A stretch of 64,000 nucleotides of DNA from Fomes fomentarius. Taxonomy: Eukaryota; Basidiomycota; Agaricomycetes; Polyporales; Polyporaceae. The position numbers and the translations under genes were made by a program. The stretch covers positions 2,666,001-2,730,000 of the forward strand of contig JABYQN010000001.1 in the NCBI GenBank assembly GCA_022606135.1, in the 5' to 3' direction. Positions 24,320 through 35,012 of the stretch are shown here, piece by piece. Every line of letters begins with the position of its first letter. Positions within the stretch are counted from its first letter, which is position 1. The notes under the pieces were generated by a model. That model ran no database searches. It worked only from the letters and a program-made list of their open reading frames with translations, and was not told the DNA's origin.

Positions 24320-27092
24320 TTACGCGCCAGATGTCCGTGTCCTGCTCCTAACTGGGGCCTGTTCCTCTGCATTGGTCAGGATGCGCTCAATTTCCGCGCG
24401 GATCTCGCGCAGGTTGTTCTTGAGCGTCCGCACGTCTTCAAACTTCCTGTGCGCCTTGGCCTCCTCGACGAACGTCTCGAGAAGTGCTTCTTGCTCCAAC
24501 AGTGGCTGCAGGACGCGTGCGACCTCAGAGTCGGGGTCGATGATCTGGTCCTCTGCGGGTGCAGGGCTCGGCGCGGATGGGGTACCGACTTTCTTGGGCT
24601 TCGGTAGCGACTGATCCGAGGCGGAAGGTCAGCCTATGGTATTGAGAACAAAGAGTTACAAGGTGACAAACCTGCAGCGGGAACATGTTCTTCTGGAGGA
24701 ACAGGTTTGCGCGTGTGATGACTGCGCCCTGGATGCGGTCTTGAGAACTTCCTTGAGGACAAGGGAGCTTGCGTATTCGCTTGGCGAGCGCATCGTATTG
24801 GGCGAAGGCTTCCAAGAGTCGTTTCCTGGCCGCAGCTGCTTCAGGCGTTGGTCGTTCCTGTTTGCTAGTTATACAGCAAGAGTGAGCCAAAGGTAGTAGA
24901 TGATATGTAAGACACGAACCTGAGGTTGACGACAAGCTCTTGGAAGAGTGGGAGCTCATCCTCGATCTCTTTCTCTAGGCTAATGAACGCCTGCGTCCCG
25001 GATATTGTTCAGCATCATGAACTATACGTACATGAAGATCAGATCCATACCTCGTAGAGCTTCGAGAATAGTGGTACTGAGCTCATCTCTTGTCGATACT
25101 GCTGTCGCCTATACCAAGCCGTCGAAGCGTCAGGAATATGTGGAAGTGCTACGGCAGCAGACGCACAGCAACACTGGTCGACAGTCGCGACATATTCGGA
25201 CGCCCTTCAGGAACTTCTCCTCTTCGCTAAGCGCATCTACCTTCCTTGACTTCCCGGGATTAGCCGTACTACGTCGCCGGACACCATAGTCAACCCCTTC
25301 ACCAACTTCCTCAATTCGACCTGTGCTTTGGTCGGCCACGAACAGCAAGGAACATGTCTCTGGTCTTTGTGGGTACTTGACGGGCAATGAGCAGATGATT
25401 CGACCACAGAGTCGACAGTGATGCTTCCGGTTCGTTAGCGGGTGGAAAGATGCACTTCCCGAGATAATCCGGCATTAAGCTTCACCAGATAACCATGATT
25501 CAAGATACACTTACGCGCATAGCGGACATTGAGACACAGAAGCGTCGTCCTCCCAAGGTGTTATGTTCTGTTCAGCAGCTACAAACCTGGGTCACGAAGA
25601 TGCAAGGAAGTTCGAACACCGAAAAACCAACCTCGTATATCGTTCTTCCCACTTTGTGAACCTTGCGATTGAACTACCTCCCGCCACAAGTCACCAGCGC
25701 TCTTGTTCTTGAGGTCCAGATCCCAGAACGACGACGCACGTCGATTCTGCTGCATCGGCCGCGATTCTGACGCCCACTGCTTCCGTTGGCCGGGGGGAGG
25801 GAAGTGCAGGTTGATGAGCTTCTCGAGCCGCCGCTCAAGTCGTGTGCGTTCGACTCGTCCGGCGTCACGATTCTGGTTTCGCGCCTCAACGAACTCGTCG
25901 GTGCGAGGTCTGTACACGCCTTTCGGCTGAAATCCTGGCCTGTACGGTGCAGAGGAGCGTCCCGGAGCACGAGAAGCAGATGGCACAGCAGCAGAAGATG
26001 TCGATGTCGATGGGGTCAGTGCAGGAGATGGAGACGAACTCACAGAACGAGAGGGCAGTCCGTCATGTATCGGTGGCGTCCCGAGTGTTGATGCACGGGC
26101 ATGCGGGGCCATTCCTATTGGTGAAGATATCGGCGCTATGCGCGTGGGACTAGATGCCTGTGCGACAGGAAGGGAGGGTGATCGGTGCGACTGCAGCTCG
26201 AGTGCTGGGACAGGCGGAAGCGCGCGGCCTTGGGGCATCGTGGGCGTTGACACCGCAGATGACAGCCCGCTCGATAGTTCGTGTAGGTGCCGTTCTGCAG
26301 GCCTCGGTGACGCCGCAAGTCGTGAAGGATTTTGTACATGCATGCTAGCTGGCCGAAACGGCGAAGATGGCATTGTCGGCCTGGCGGCAGGAGGTCGCAA
26401 GGGGACATGACGGAATGTCGACGACTTTCTCGGGGAGGCCAGAGACCTGTCAGACAGCGCTGGTGAGAGCGTGGAAGGACCGGCGACGGGAGATGTGGAC
26501 CGAGCAACAGCCTTTCCGTTCATCTTTGGCGAGCTTGCTTGTGACAATGGCGAGGCGGGCAACGGCACAGCAGAAGGCGGTGGTGTGTAAACGGGTGACG
26601 GGGAGACTTGTGACGGAGGAGTTTGCTGTATTGGAGACGCGGGAACGGCAGCGAGCAACACTGGGGATGGCGCTGCTACAACTGGAAGCGGAAGAGGTTT
26701 CTCTAGTGGCCTCTCGACAGGAGACTTCTCTGAGTCAGCTTCTAAAACTTGTGTAGGCTCTTGTCGCGGGTGCGTGAGGGTATCGATCATAGAGACAGGA
26801 CGCTGCAGTGAGGCACAGCCGTTCAGAATCACCATGGACCGCTTCTCCACATCTGCGACACCATCCGTGGCCTGCGTGACAGCCGATTCGGTGTAAGCGT
26901 GACCATCGGTAATCGTAGCAGCAGGTCGGGGTTGAAGGGGAGGGGGTACGACGTTGCCAACTGCTTGCGGATTGGAGTGTACGCGATTGTGACGCTTGGA
27001 CTGGAGAGTGGATGAACAGGAACGTTTATAGAGGAAGATGGTTCTAAACACACCTTGTAGGCTTGGTAGGGGACATAAGGAGGGTTCTCCAT
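24320..27092 (-). CDS. PEP7: FYVE-domain endosomal tether PEP7/VPS19 (rabenosyn-5 type)
   Basis: Start at 27092 (MENPPYVPYQAYK), then an intron and a very long Pro/Ser-rich exon (25650-27040). Next is a helical stretch (RRLEKLINLHF) and the FYVE finger, assembled over an intron: TPWEDDASVSQCPLCA, then SFHPLTNRKHHCRLCG and later GVRICRDC. The RKHHCR core binds phosphatidylinositol 3-phosphate. The tail contains a Rab-binding-type helical hairpin (FVEEAKAHRKFEDVRTLKNN) and stops at 24320-24322. Pep7/Vac1 links Vps21/Rab5 and Vps45 in Golgi-to-endosome vesicle fusion. The disordered exon of about 450 residues upstream of FYVE makes this protein much longer than yeast Pep7. It is divergent from twinfilin across 355 bases. 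Confidence 0.85.
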
Positions 27093-27447
27093 AGCAAGTG
27101 ATGAAGACGACGTGCAGAGCTAGCGCAGTCAAGCAATGCGGGGAAACGAGTACGATACCGCGCTTGAGTGCTGCGTGGAGCGGTGAGCTTCCAGCGCTGG
27201 GGTGAGCCGCCTGCTGTCACCGTCGACAAGGGTCATGCCCTAGCAGCAAGAAGAACACGTATCGGAGCTCACCGTCGTGCGCGTTGTGGAGGAAGGAGAC
27301 GGCGGCGTGGAGGAAGAGGGCAAGAGAGTTGTTCCAATGTGTGTGCCGACTGGCCGAGAGGACACAGCGCCAAGGTGGCACTCGTCCGGACCGGCCTCAG
27401 CCTCATCTAGCCGCCCGCTGCAGCGCTCCATCCTCGCCACAACGACC
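27093..27447. promoter_or_regulatory. Divergent promoter of PEP7 and twinfilin
   Basis: 355 bases between the two start codons. An imperfect open frame crosses it but shows no domain. No TATA box is obvious. Shared control of two trafficking/actin genes is possible but unproven. Confidence 0.3.
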
Positions 27448-28787
27448 ATGTCTGCGCCGACAGGGATCTCAGTATCGCACGAGCTCACCTCTGCCTTCTC
27501 AGATGCGGTCAGTTTCCGGGACACCAGATTCCTCAAGATATCAATCCAAAATGGTCTCTGCCAGTCACTTGATTGTTCTCCGCGACGCTCATCTCGTGCC
27601 TGCTAGAATCACTTGTCCCCGATGGCGTCTATCCACAGACGGGCACGCTCGGGCAGGATCTTGACAGGCTCGGTGACCTGCTGGATGACAACGTGCCTGC
27701 ATACGTTCTCGTCAGACTGGACGATCCCCCAACGGAGTGGCTAGCTATCTATTACGTGCCCGACTCGGCCAAAGTCAGGGACAAGGTACGCACACGTATA
27801 TTGCGATATTGTTCTGCAATAAAGGTATAAAACCTGTTAAGATGTTGTATGCCGCCACGCGCAACACTTTGACCAAGAGTCTTGGCTCCGCGCACTTCAC
27901 CGACAACCTCTTCGCGAGCGCGAAGGATGACCTGAATGCGGAGGCGTACGCGAAGCATAGGCGCCACCTCGCTGCACCGAAGCCAATGAGTGCAAGAGAG
28001 AAGGAAATGGAAGCTGTTAAGGCCGCAGAACGCGAAGCGGGAGGCAGAAGTTACGAAGGCAGCCGTGCCCGACAGAACCATATCGGTCAGGGCGTGTTCT
28101 TGAAGTGGTCGAGCGAAGCCGAGGAGGCTATCAAGGAATTGGCCACCACAGAGGATAGCCGTCTTGTCATTCTGGTGAGTGTGCAGGGCTCAGATGCTCA
28201 CAGTCGGCCGCTCAGACAAGGGCATCCTAGTCGATCGACGCTGCGACAGAAACACTAGTGGTATCCTCAACTTCAGAAGTCGATGTTTCCCAGCTAGGCA
28301 GTTCTCTGCCAACATCTGATCCTTGTGGGTGATGACCACAAAGAGTAAATCTTGCACTTCTCACCTGTGAACTATGTAGCATATGCATTCTTTGCGTGGC
28401 CGCAAACGTACACGGCGCCTCCACGCAGAGAAATTAGTAGGTCCAGCCAATACTAGCATTGCAACCGATACTCATTAACTCCTTTGACTAGTTCCCATCT
28501 ATTCTTGCCCGTCGGCCTCCCCCGTGAGGCATCGCATGCTGTACTCTAGCGCAATTCTGGTTGTCGTGAAAGAGGTCAAGGACTTTCTCGCCGCAGCTCA
28601 GTCGACCTCTACCCTTGCACCCCGTAGAATCGAGACTTCGGATCCTACGGAACTCGACGAGAAGTACCTTGTGACCGAGCTTGGTTGGACAGGTGCCGAG
28701 GCCCCGACGAGCACGGTGGGGTCTACGACAGAAGGAGTAGGCAAGCAATCTTTCGCGCGGCCGAAGGGACCCGGGAGGAAGCGGTAA
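27448..28787 (+). CDS. TWF1: Twinfilin (two ADF-homology domains)
   Basis: ATG at 27448-27450 gives MSAPTGISVSHELTSAFSDA, the standard start of the first ADF-H domain. It continues through EWLAIYYVPDSAKVRDK and MLYAATRNTLTKSLG. The second ADF-H domain runs from about 28030 and ends with RHRMLYSSAILVVVKEVKDF. The C-terminal tail carries ETSDPTELDEKYL and ends FARPKGPGRKR, the conserved twinfilin tail that binds capping protein and phosphoinositides. The stop TAA is at 28785-28787. The protein sequesters ADP-actin monomers and caps filament ends. Short introns lie near 27542-27609, 27786-27841, 28171-28233 and between 28343 and 28500. Confidence 0.9.
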
Positions 28788-29171
28788 TTCGTTGGTACTG
28801 TATGTAGGTGATTGGCCTGTGGGGTGGAGGCAGACGCACGAAGAATGAAATACACATCTTGTAGACTACTGAATGCGATCTCAGACATGTTTGGATGGTT
28901 GGCTGGTCTTCATGGTTCCCATTCCACCCCACCCTGTGGATCAGCTAACATATCTGTCGGCATCCGTGGGGAATCATGACTGTTGGTGGTCCGCACGGTA
29001 GCCACGGTAAATTGCACAATGTCTGGCACCTAGACTCATCCCTGATTCGAGTCCTGAACTTCTGTCAGTCAACCAGCTGAAGTCGACGCAGTGGCCCGTC
29101 TGACGGAGTTGTGGCTTGCGATGACATACTTATCGGGTTCTCTCCCCCAAGTACATAGTACATAAGTACCT
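28788..29171. other. Intergenic, no gene recognised
   Basis: Twinfilin 3' UTR and the start of the upstream region of the first CoA-transferase gene. Nothing coding is recognised. Confidence 0.35.
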
Positions 29172-29341
29172 TACCCCGCACTGTCGCGATCGGCCAAATG
29201 CGGGGTACGGAGGTCCGATGAGCACGGTTCGTTCTTGCTTGCCTATGGTTTCAATTTCCAGATGCGTCGTTCGTTTCTCAGAGTTCACGTGCGACGGCCG
29301 ACTCGTCCGAGTCGCGAGCCTCAACCGGTTCACTTATATAC
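29172..29341 (+). promoter_or_regulatory. Promoter of CoA-transferase gene 1: GCGGGG palindrome and TATA box
   Basis: TACCCCGCA at 29172-29180 and its exact reverse complement TGCGGGGTA at 29199-29207 form a perfect 9-base inverted repeat with an 18-base spacer. Each half holds a CreA/Mig1-type GCGGGG site. A TATA box (TTATATAC) lies near 29335, about 210 bases before the ATG. Paired divergent sites of this kind are typical of strong catabolite repression; function is inferred. Confidence 0.5.
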
Positions 29342-29546
29342 AGAACGCACCGTCTGCGCCCAGACTAATCCTCTCTCCGCTCCTCGTACCCACGAGTCTC
29401 TTCGAGGCGCAGGCCGACTAGCTTGTGACCTGTCGCTTGAGACCATCGCAATCGAACCGCCGCACTACGTAGACCGGCTGCAGGTCCTAGTGAATTCCGG
29501 AAGCCCAACTTCCATCTCGCGAACCAGCTGAAGAATCGGAATCAAG

Positions 29547-31781
29547 ATGCTGCACACTGTCCGGAGAGCATGCGTCGTGCGGGCGATCCCGTCGCGGGCA
29601 CTTTTGCGAGGGCACCCGGCACGGAATGCGGGCGGAACGCTCCTTCCCCAGCCTCAGCTCGTCGCGGTTCAAAGTAGCCGTTTTCGGAGTTCGTTCTACA
29701 GCACCGTCGCGGCGGAGGAAGCGGTCCCCAGGAGGAAGAAGGTGTGGGACTCGGTGGACGAAGCGATTCAGGATGTCAAGTCTGGTGATGTTGTCTTGAG
29801 TGCAGGTGCGTGCTCCCTGCTTCACTCTGGTGTGGTGTTGTGGGGAACTGAAGAGGACTGGCGTGCGGACGGTAATTGGGAAATGAAGGCTTTGGGTTGT
29901 GCGGAACTCCGGGTGCGTAGTTGAGCTTGCAAGCTGCTCGTTGTAGATAAGGCTGTCTGACGCGTGAGGACCGAACGTGAAGATACCTTGATTGATGCTC
30001 TCTCGAAGCGGAAGGACCAGGTGAAGGACTTGACGGTCGTCTCGAACAATGTGGGCTCGGGAGAGAAAGGTCTTGGTGCGTACACTTGGGCACGTATGGC
30101 TCGCTCGTCGGCCGTGTTTCTGAACAGATGCCCTTTCAATGCAGGCAAGCTACTGCACACAGGCCAGATTGACAGAGTCATGGCGTCATACATCGGAGGG
30201 TGCGTATGCTACATATCAAATACCCCATACTCTTGGATTAAACGTGATATACGACCGCTGTAGGAACAAGCACTTTGAGGCGCTCTATCTGAACGGGCAA
30301 ATCTCGCTGGAGCTCATCCCACAAGGCACGCTAGTCGGGAGGTTGCACGCGCACGCCGCCGGCTTCCCTGCATTCTTCACCCCGACCGGTGCCTCTACGG
30401 CCGTCGAGGAGGGGTCGATCCCTATCCGCCTGAAAGAGGGTGGCATGAAGGCCGGAGTGGCCATTGCGGGTAACAAGAAGGAGGCGCGGGAGTTCAATGG
30501 GCGGCGGTTCGTCCTCGAGCCGGCAATTGCGGGGGACGTCGCGCTCGTTAGGGCGTGGAAGGTCGACGAAGTCGGGAACTGCGTATTCAGATATGCTGCG
30601 AACAACTTCTCGACGACGATGGCCAAGAACGCGAAGCTGACGATCGTCGAGGTAAGTGTGTCATTAGGGACGGGGCGGTACTACGTGGGCATGGCCTGAA
30701 CGGAGCCTTGATTACAGGCGGAGAACATCGTCCCCGTTGGATCGCTCTCACCGAACGCGATCCACCTCCCCGGAATCTATGTGGATCGCATCGTGAAGGC
30801 GACCGCGCCGAAGCAGATCGAGATTCTTACCTTGGCCAAGGATACTTCTGCAAAGGATGAGAACCCGGCGGACCCCGCCAAGAAAGTTGCTGTGGACATG
30901 CGGAACAGGATCGCAAGGCGTGCGGCGAAAGAACTCAAGGACGGCTACTATGTGAACCTCGGTATTGGGATGCCTACGCTAGTCCCTGAGGTGAATTCGA
31001 TCATAGGATGGCGATTCTTGCAGCAACAGCTAACGACATCATATTCAGTTCTTGCCTCCTGGTGTCAAAGTCTGGCTTCAGAGCGAAAACGGTATCCTTG
31101 GCATGGGACCGTACCCCACAAAGGATCAGGTTGACGCGTGAGTATCCAGATATGGATGCGGGGAACTATCATTGACTGAATGCGTCCTCAAGCGACATTA
31201 TTAATGCCGGCAAAGAGACGGTAACCCTGCTACCAGGATCAACGGTGTTTGGTACGGTATTCATACGGATATGCCAGCGGCACCGATCTCACAACCTGAA
31301 TCTACAGATTCGTACGATTCGTTCGCGATGATTCGTGGCGGCCACATCGACGTCGCTATTCTAGGCGTAAGTCCGACGATTGCCCACGAGAGAGGACATA
31401 GTGCGCTCATAAGTGATGCTTTCACAGGCCATGCAAGTCTCACAGGCAGGAGACATCGCAAACTTCATGATCCCGGGCAAACTCGTGAAGGGTATCGGCG
31501 GCGCCATGGACTTGGTGTCGAACCCCGACAAGACGAAGGTGATTGTTGTGATGGAGCACTGCGCGAAGGACGGTAGTTCGAAGATCCTGAAGCAGTGCGA
31601 GCTTCCGCTCACTGGGGCCCGCACGGTGAGCCAGATCATCACGGAGCTGGCGGTGTTCGACGTGGACCGGGTTGCGGGCGAGCTCACGTTGACGGAACTG
31701 GCGGAAGGAGTAACCCTGGAAGAAGTGAAGGCGAAGACCGGGGCGGACTTCAAGGTGTCGAGCCACCTAGGCACGATGTAA
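29547..31781 (+). CDS. Succinyl-CoA:3-oxoacid CoA-transferase, mitochondrial, copy 1
   Basis: Start 29547 ([15 protein letters not shown]), an Arg-rich presequence for mitochondrial import. The A domain begins [20 protein letters not shown] and [15 protein letters not shown] (spliced), then [20 protein letters not shown]. The B domain has [14 protein letters not shown] and [12 protein letters not shown]; the Glu of SEN is the catalytic residue that forms the enzyme-CoA thioester. It ends [12 protein letters not shown] at 31779-31781. The enzyme moves CoA from succinyl-CoA to acetoacetate (or the reverse) in ketone-body and short-chain acyl metabolism, and in fungi it can act on acetate or propionate. 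At least eight introns. It is the upstream member of a tandem pair. Confidence 0.93.
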
Positions 31782-32249
31782 ATTGTAGACATATGGATAA
31801 CATGACTATGATGTTCGAACTCGGAGTTTGGGATGGGTTTTGTGCTGCATACGACGCCATACGTGATGCAATTATGGAGGCTTCCTTTCTCATGCAACCC
31901 AACTGTCTCCGAACGGGGGTTATCAATGGACCTTCCAGCTTCCGGACGACTCAGTTACTAGTATTGTATGACTATGCGATACTCAGCTGATGAGATAGGA
32001 CCACCGCTATACGCACGGATGTGCAGCGGAACATATGTGCGCTTGACGCTATTTGATGATTCGCTGGGCCGGCGGCGAACGCCGGGGAATTTGGAGGCGC
32101 ACCGCGGCCGAAACCCTCGACGTTCTGCCTGCACCCCAGCTCGCCCAGCTCGATATTTGTTGTTGGATATGAGCAGACCACGGAAATGCGCCGGAAGAGC
32201 CTCCACCTGCGGCCCTGGGTCCCGGGACTTTCGCCCGCTAGAACTCGCT
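31782..32249. other. Spacer between the tandem CoA-transferase genes
   Basis: About 470 bases of 3' UTR and promoter. I see no remnant of a third copy and no transposon that would explain the duplication. Confidence 0.35.
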
Positions 32250-32344
32250 ATATAATCCTAGGCCACACCCCGCCTCGGTTCTCTCTGCTTTACCCCGCAT
32301 TTTCCTTCTCCACGATACTCGCTCCCGAGACACCATACCCCGCA
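32250..32344 (+). promoter_or_regulatory. Promoter of CoA-transferase gene 2: TATA box and two TACCCCGCA words
   Basis: TATATAA at 32250-32256, about 126 bases before the ATG. TACCCCGCA occurs at 32291-32299 and again at 32336-32344 in the same orientation; a weaker CACCCCGCC lies at about 32265. The words match the half-sites upstream of copy 1 exactly but lie downstream of the TATA box and as direct repeats. Confidence 0.45.
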
Positions 32345-32381
32345 CCTCGTCTGTGCTCCTCATACCAGACACACACACATC

Positions 32382-34479
32382 ATGCTAGCACTCAGAGCCC
32401 GCGCCCTTGCTATCCCCCGCTCACGCTCGAGCAGTCGGATCGTGCTCGCTGCACGCATACGCTACTATTCCGTGGTCGTCGACGCCCCACGGCCGGGGAA
32501 AACGAAGGTGTGGCACTCGGTGGACGAGGCTGTCAAGGATGTGAAGACGGGAGACATCATCCTTTCTGGAGGTTCGTCCCGTGTCCCCTTCAGTCCATTA
32601 AGGCATTCGCTCACCTCGTAAGCACGCGCCGAACAGGGTTTGGGCTCTGTGGTATCCCAGAAACCCTCATCACCGCGCTCACGAGACGACCTGACGTGAA
32701 GAACCTGACTGCCGTGTCAAACAATGCCGGCGCAGGGGACCATGGGCTCGGTAAGTCATTCCGTGTTCCTTCTTTCCGTCGCCTTTCCGGCCACCGCTTC
32801 CGTGCAGCATATACTCACACCCGCCTTGCGCGCACAGTGAAACTGATCAAGAGCAAACAGCTTGACAAGGTCATGATCTCGTACCTCGGAGGGTGCGTAA
32901 TTTCGCGACGTCTGCCCTGCCGTCATGGTGGTCAACCTCTGACGTCATTTGCGCGTCTGCAGGAACAAGTACCTCGAGCAGGGTTACCTCAACGGGCAAG
33001 TCGGTATCGAGCTCGTTCCGCAGGGCACGCTCGTTGCTCGTCTGCATGCCCACGCGTCGGGTGAGCCATGTATCTTCACTCCGACCGGTGCAAACACCGC
33101 TGTCGAGACCGGCGGCATTCCGATTCGATACAACCCTGGTGGAATGAAGGCTGGAGTCATGATTCCTGGTAACCAGAAGGAAGCTCGTGTCTTCAACGGA
33201 CGGAGGTTCATCATGGAGCCCGCCATCGCTGGCGATGTCGCGTTCGTGCACGCATGGAAAGCCGACGAGGCTGGCAATCTGGTCTTCAGGTATACGGCGA
33301 ATAACTACAACGGCGTCATGGCACGCAACGCAAAACTGACGATCGTCGAGGCCGAGGAGATTGTGTAAGTCGTGACTGGCTATCTGTATGTGAGCGAGTT
33401 AGGATGCTGATGGGGCGTCCACGACAGACCTGTCGGTAGCCTGTCACCGAACACAATTCATGTTCCCGGTGTATACGTCGACCGCATAGTGAAAGCTACC
33501 GAGCCCAAGGCGATAGAGGTTGAGAAGTTCGCCCCTAGTCCTGACGCACAAAAGCAGGACCCCACCTCTGAGGCCAGCTCCGACAAGGCTTCGAAGGACT
33601 GGCGGCATCGGATTGCGAAGCGCGCCGCACGCGAGATCGGTGATGGCTTCTACGTGAACCTTGGTGTCGGCATTCCCACTCTCATCCCTGAGCACTTGGA
33701 CCCCAAGGTCAAGGTCTGGCTCGAGAGTGAGAATGGGATCCTTGGCATGGGCCCCTACCCTACGCCGTCGCAAGTTGACGCGTGAGTTGAAACGTAGTGT
33801 ATGCGTGAGCTGTACTGAGAGCGCAATCGTTTTGCAGAGATATCATCAACGCTGGCAAGGAGACTACGACCCTGCTCCCCGGCGCCTCGACGTTTGGTGC
33901 GTACATGTGGCTGGTTGCATTTCTTACGGCACGGCGTTGACCTCGATCGCAGATTCTGCTGAGTCTTTCAACATGATTCGTGGTGGACATATGGATGTGA
34001 CCTGCCTCGGTGTACGTAACATTATCTATCTGCAACTCTGTTTAAACTGAGGTCCCTATCTCTAGGCTATGCAAGTGTCGCAAGCAGGTGACATCGCCAA
34101 TTTCATGATTCCGGGGAAGCTCGTCAAGGGTGGGTTGATGTTCCTGCAATGATATGGAAGCCCCGCAAGGCTGATTCTCACGTTCCTAGGTATTGGCGGC
34201 GCCATGGACCTTGTCTCGAACCCCGACAAGACAAAGGTCATCGTCACAATGCAGCACGTCGCGAAGGACGGGGCTCCCAAGATTGTGCGGGAATGCTCGC
34301 TGCCGCTGACGGGAGCGCGGTCAGTGAGCCTGATCGTGACGGACCTGGCGGTGTTCAAGGTCGATCGCCACGCAGGGGAGCTGGAACTGACTGATATTGC
34401 GGAGGGCGTGACGCTGGAGGAGCTCCGGGCAAAGACAGATGCGGACTTCAAGGTGTCGAGTTCATTAGCGACGTTCTGA
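32382..34479 (+). CDS. Succinyl-CoA:3-oxoacid CoA-transferase, mitochondrial, copy 2
   Basis: Start 32382 ([18 protein letters not shown]), again an Arg/Ser-rich mitochondrial leader. Same domain order as copy 1: [69 protein letters not shown] and catalytic [12 protein letters not shown], ending KVSSSLATF with TGA at 34477-34479. The tail region [19 protein letters not shown] is near identical in both copies, while presequence, inter-domain linker and introns differ. The duplication is therefore not recent. Both copies keep the catalytic Glu and the glycine-rich motifs, so both are probably active. The linker between A and B domains ([15 protein letters not shown]) is copy specific. Confidence 0.93.
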
Positions 34480-35012
34480 GCATGGTGTCACGACATAGAC
34501 CGTCTTTACGCAGCGCATTATCTGTAATATAGTCATTAGGACTCGTGGACATTCTAATAGACCGCTGTACTGAAATGTCTGAACGATGAGTGTCCGACGC
34601 CGCAGCGACGGGGATCTGGGCCGGATCACCCGTTGCCCTTAAGGAGAGGCGCCGAGTGGGCACCAACAACGGATGCGTTTCAGGCCGGCGTTTCCCCGGT
34701 GTTGGCCTGCGTTGGAGAGCCAGCGACATTTGGCATTTGTGCACATCGACCGCCAGCTCTCACCTCGCCCTTTCATCCGCTCACGCTTTCTCCGTCTGCC
34801 CGTTCTCTCCCCCTCTGCAGCAGACGTAATCCCTGGCGAGCTGTTCTCAGCAGTCTCCTTGATTGGTTCTTCCACTTTCTTTTGCCTGGCATCCTCTATT
34901 TAGCGCTGTGTCCAAGGCTGCCCCAAGCGCGGCACTCGCTCCACCAGCTTCTATATCACCTGCTTCACCACCACCACCCTCTGGCTTGCTGTCTTGGCCT
35001 CCATCGCCCACC
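34480..35012. other. Intergenic region before the KNR4/SMI1 homologue
   Basis: About 530 bases. A pyrimidine-rich stretch (34750-34990) precedes the ATG at 35013. No other coding signal. Confidence 0.35.
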
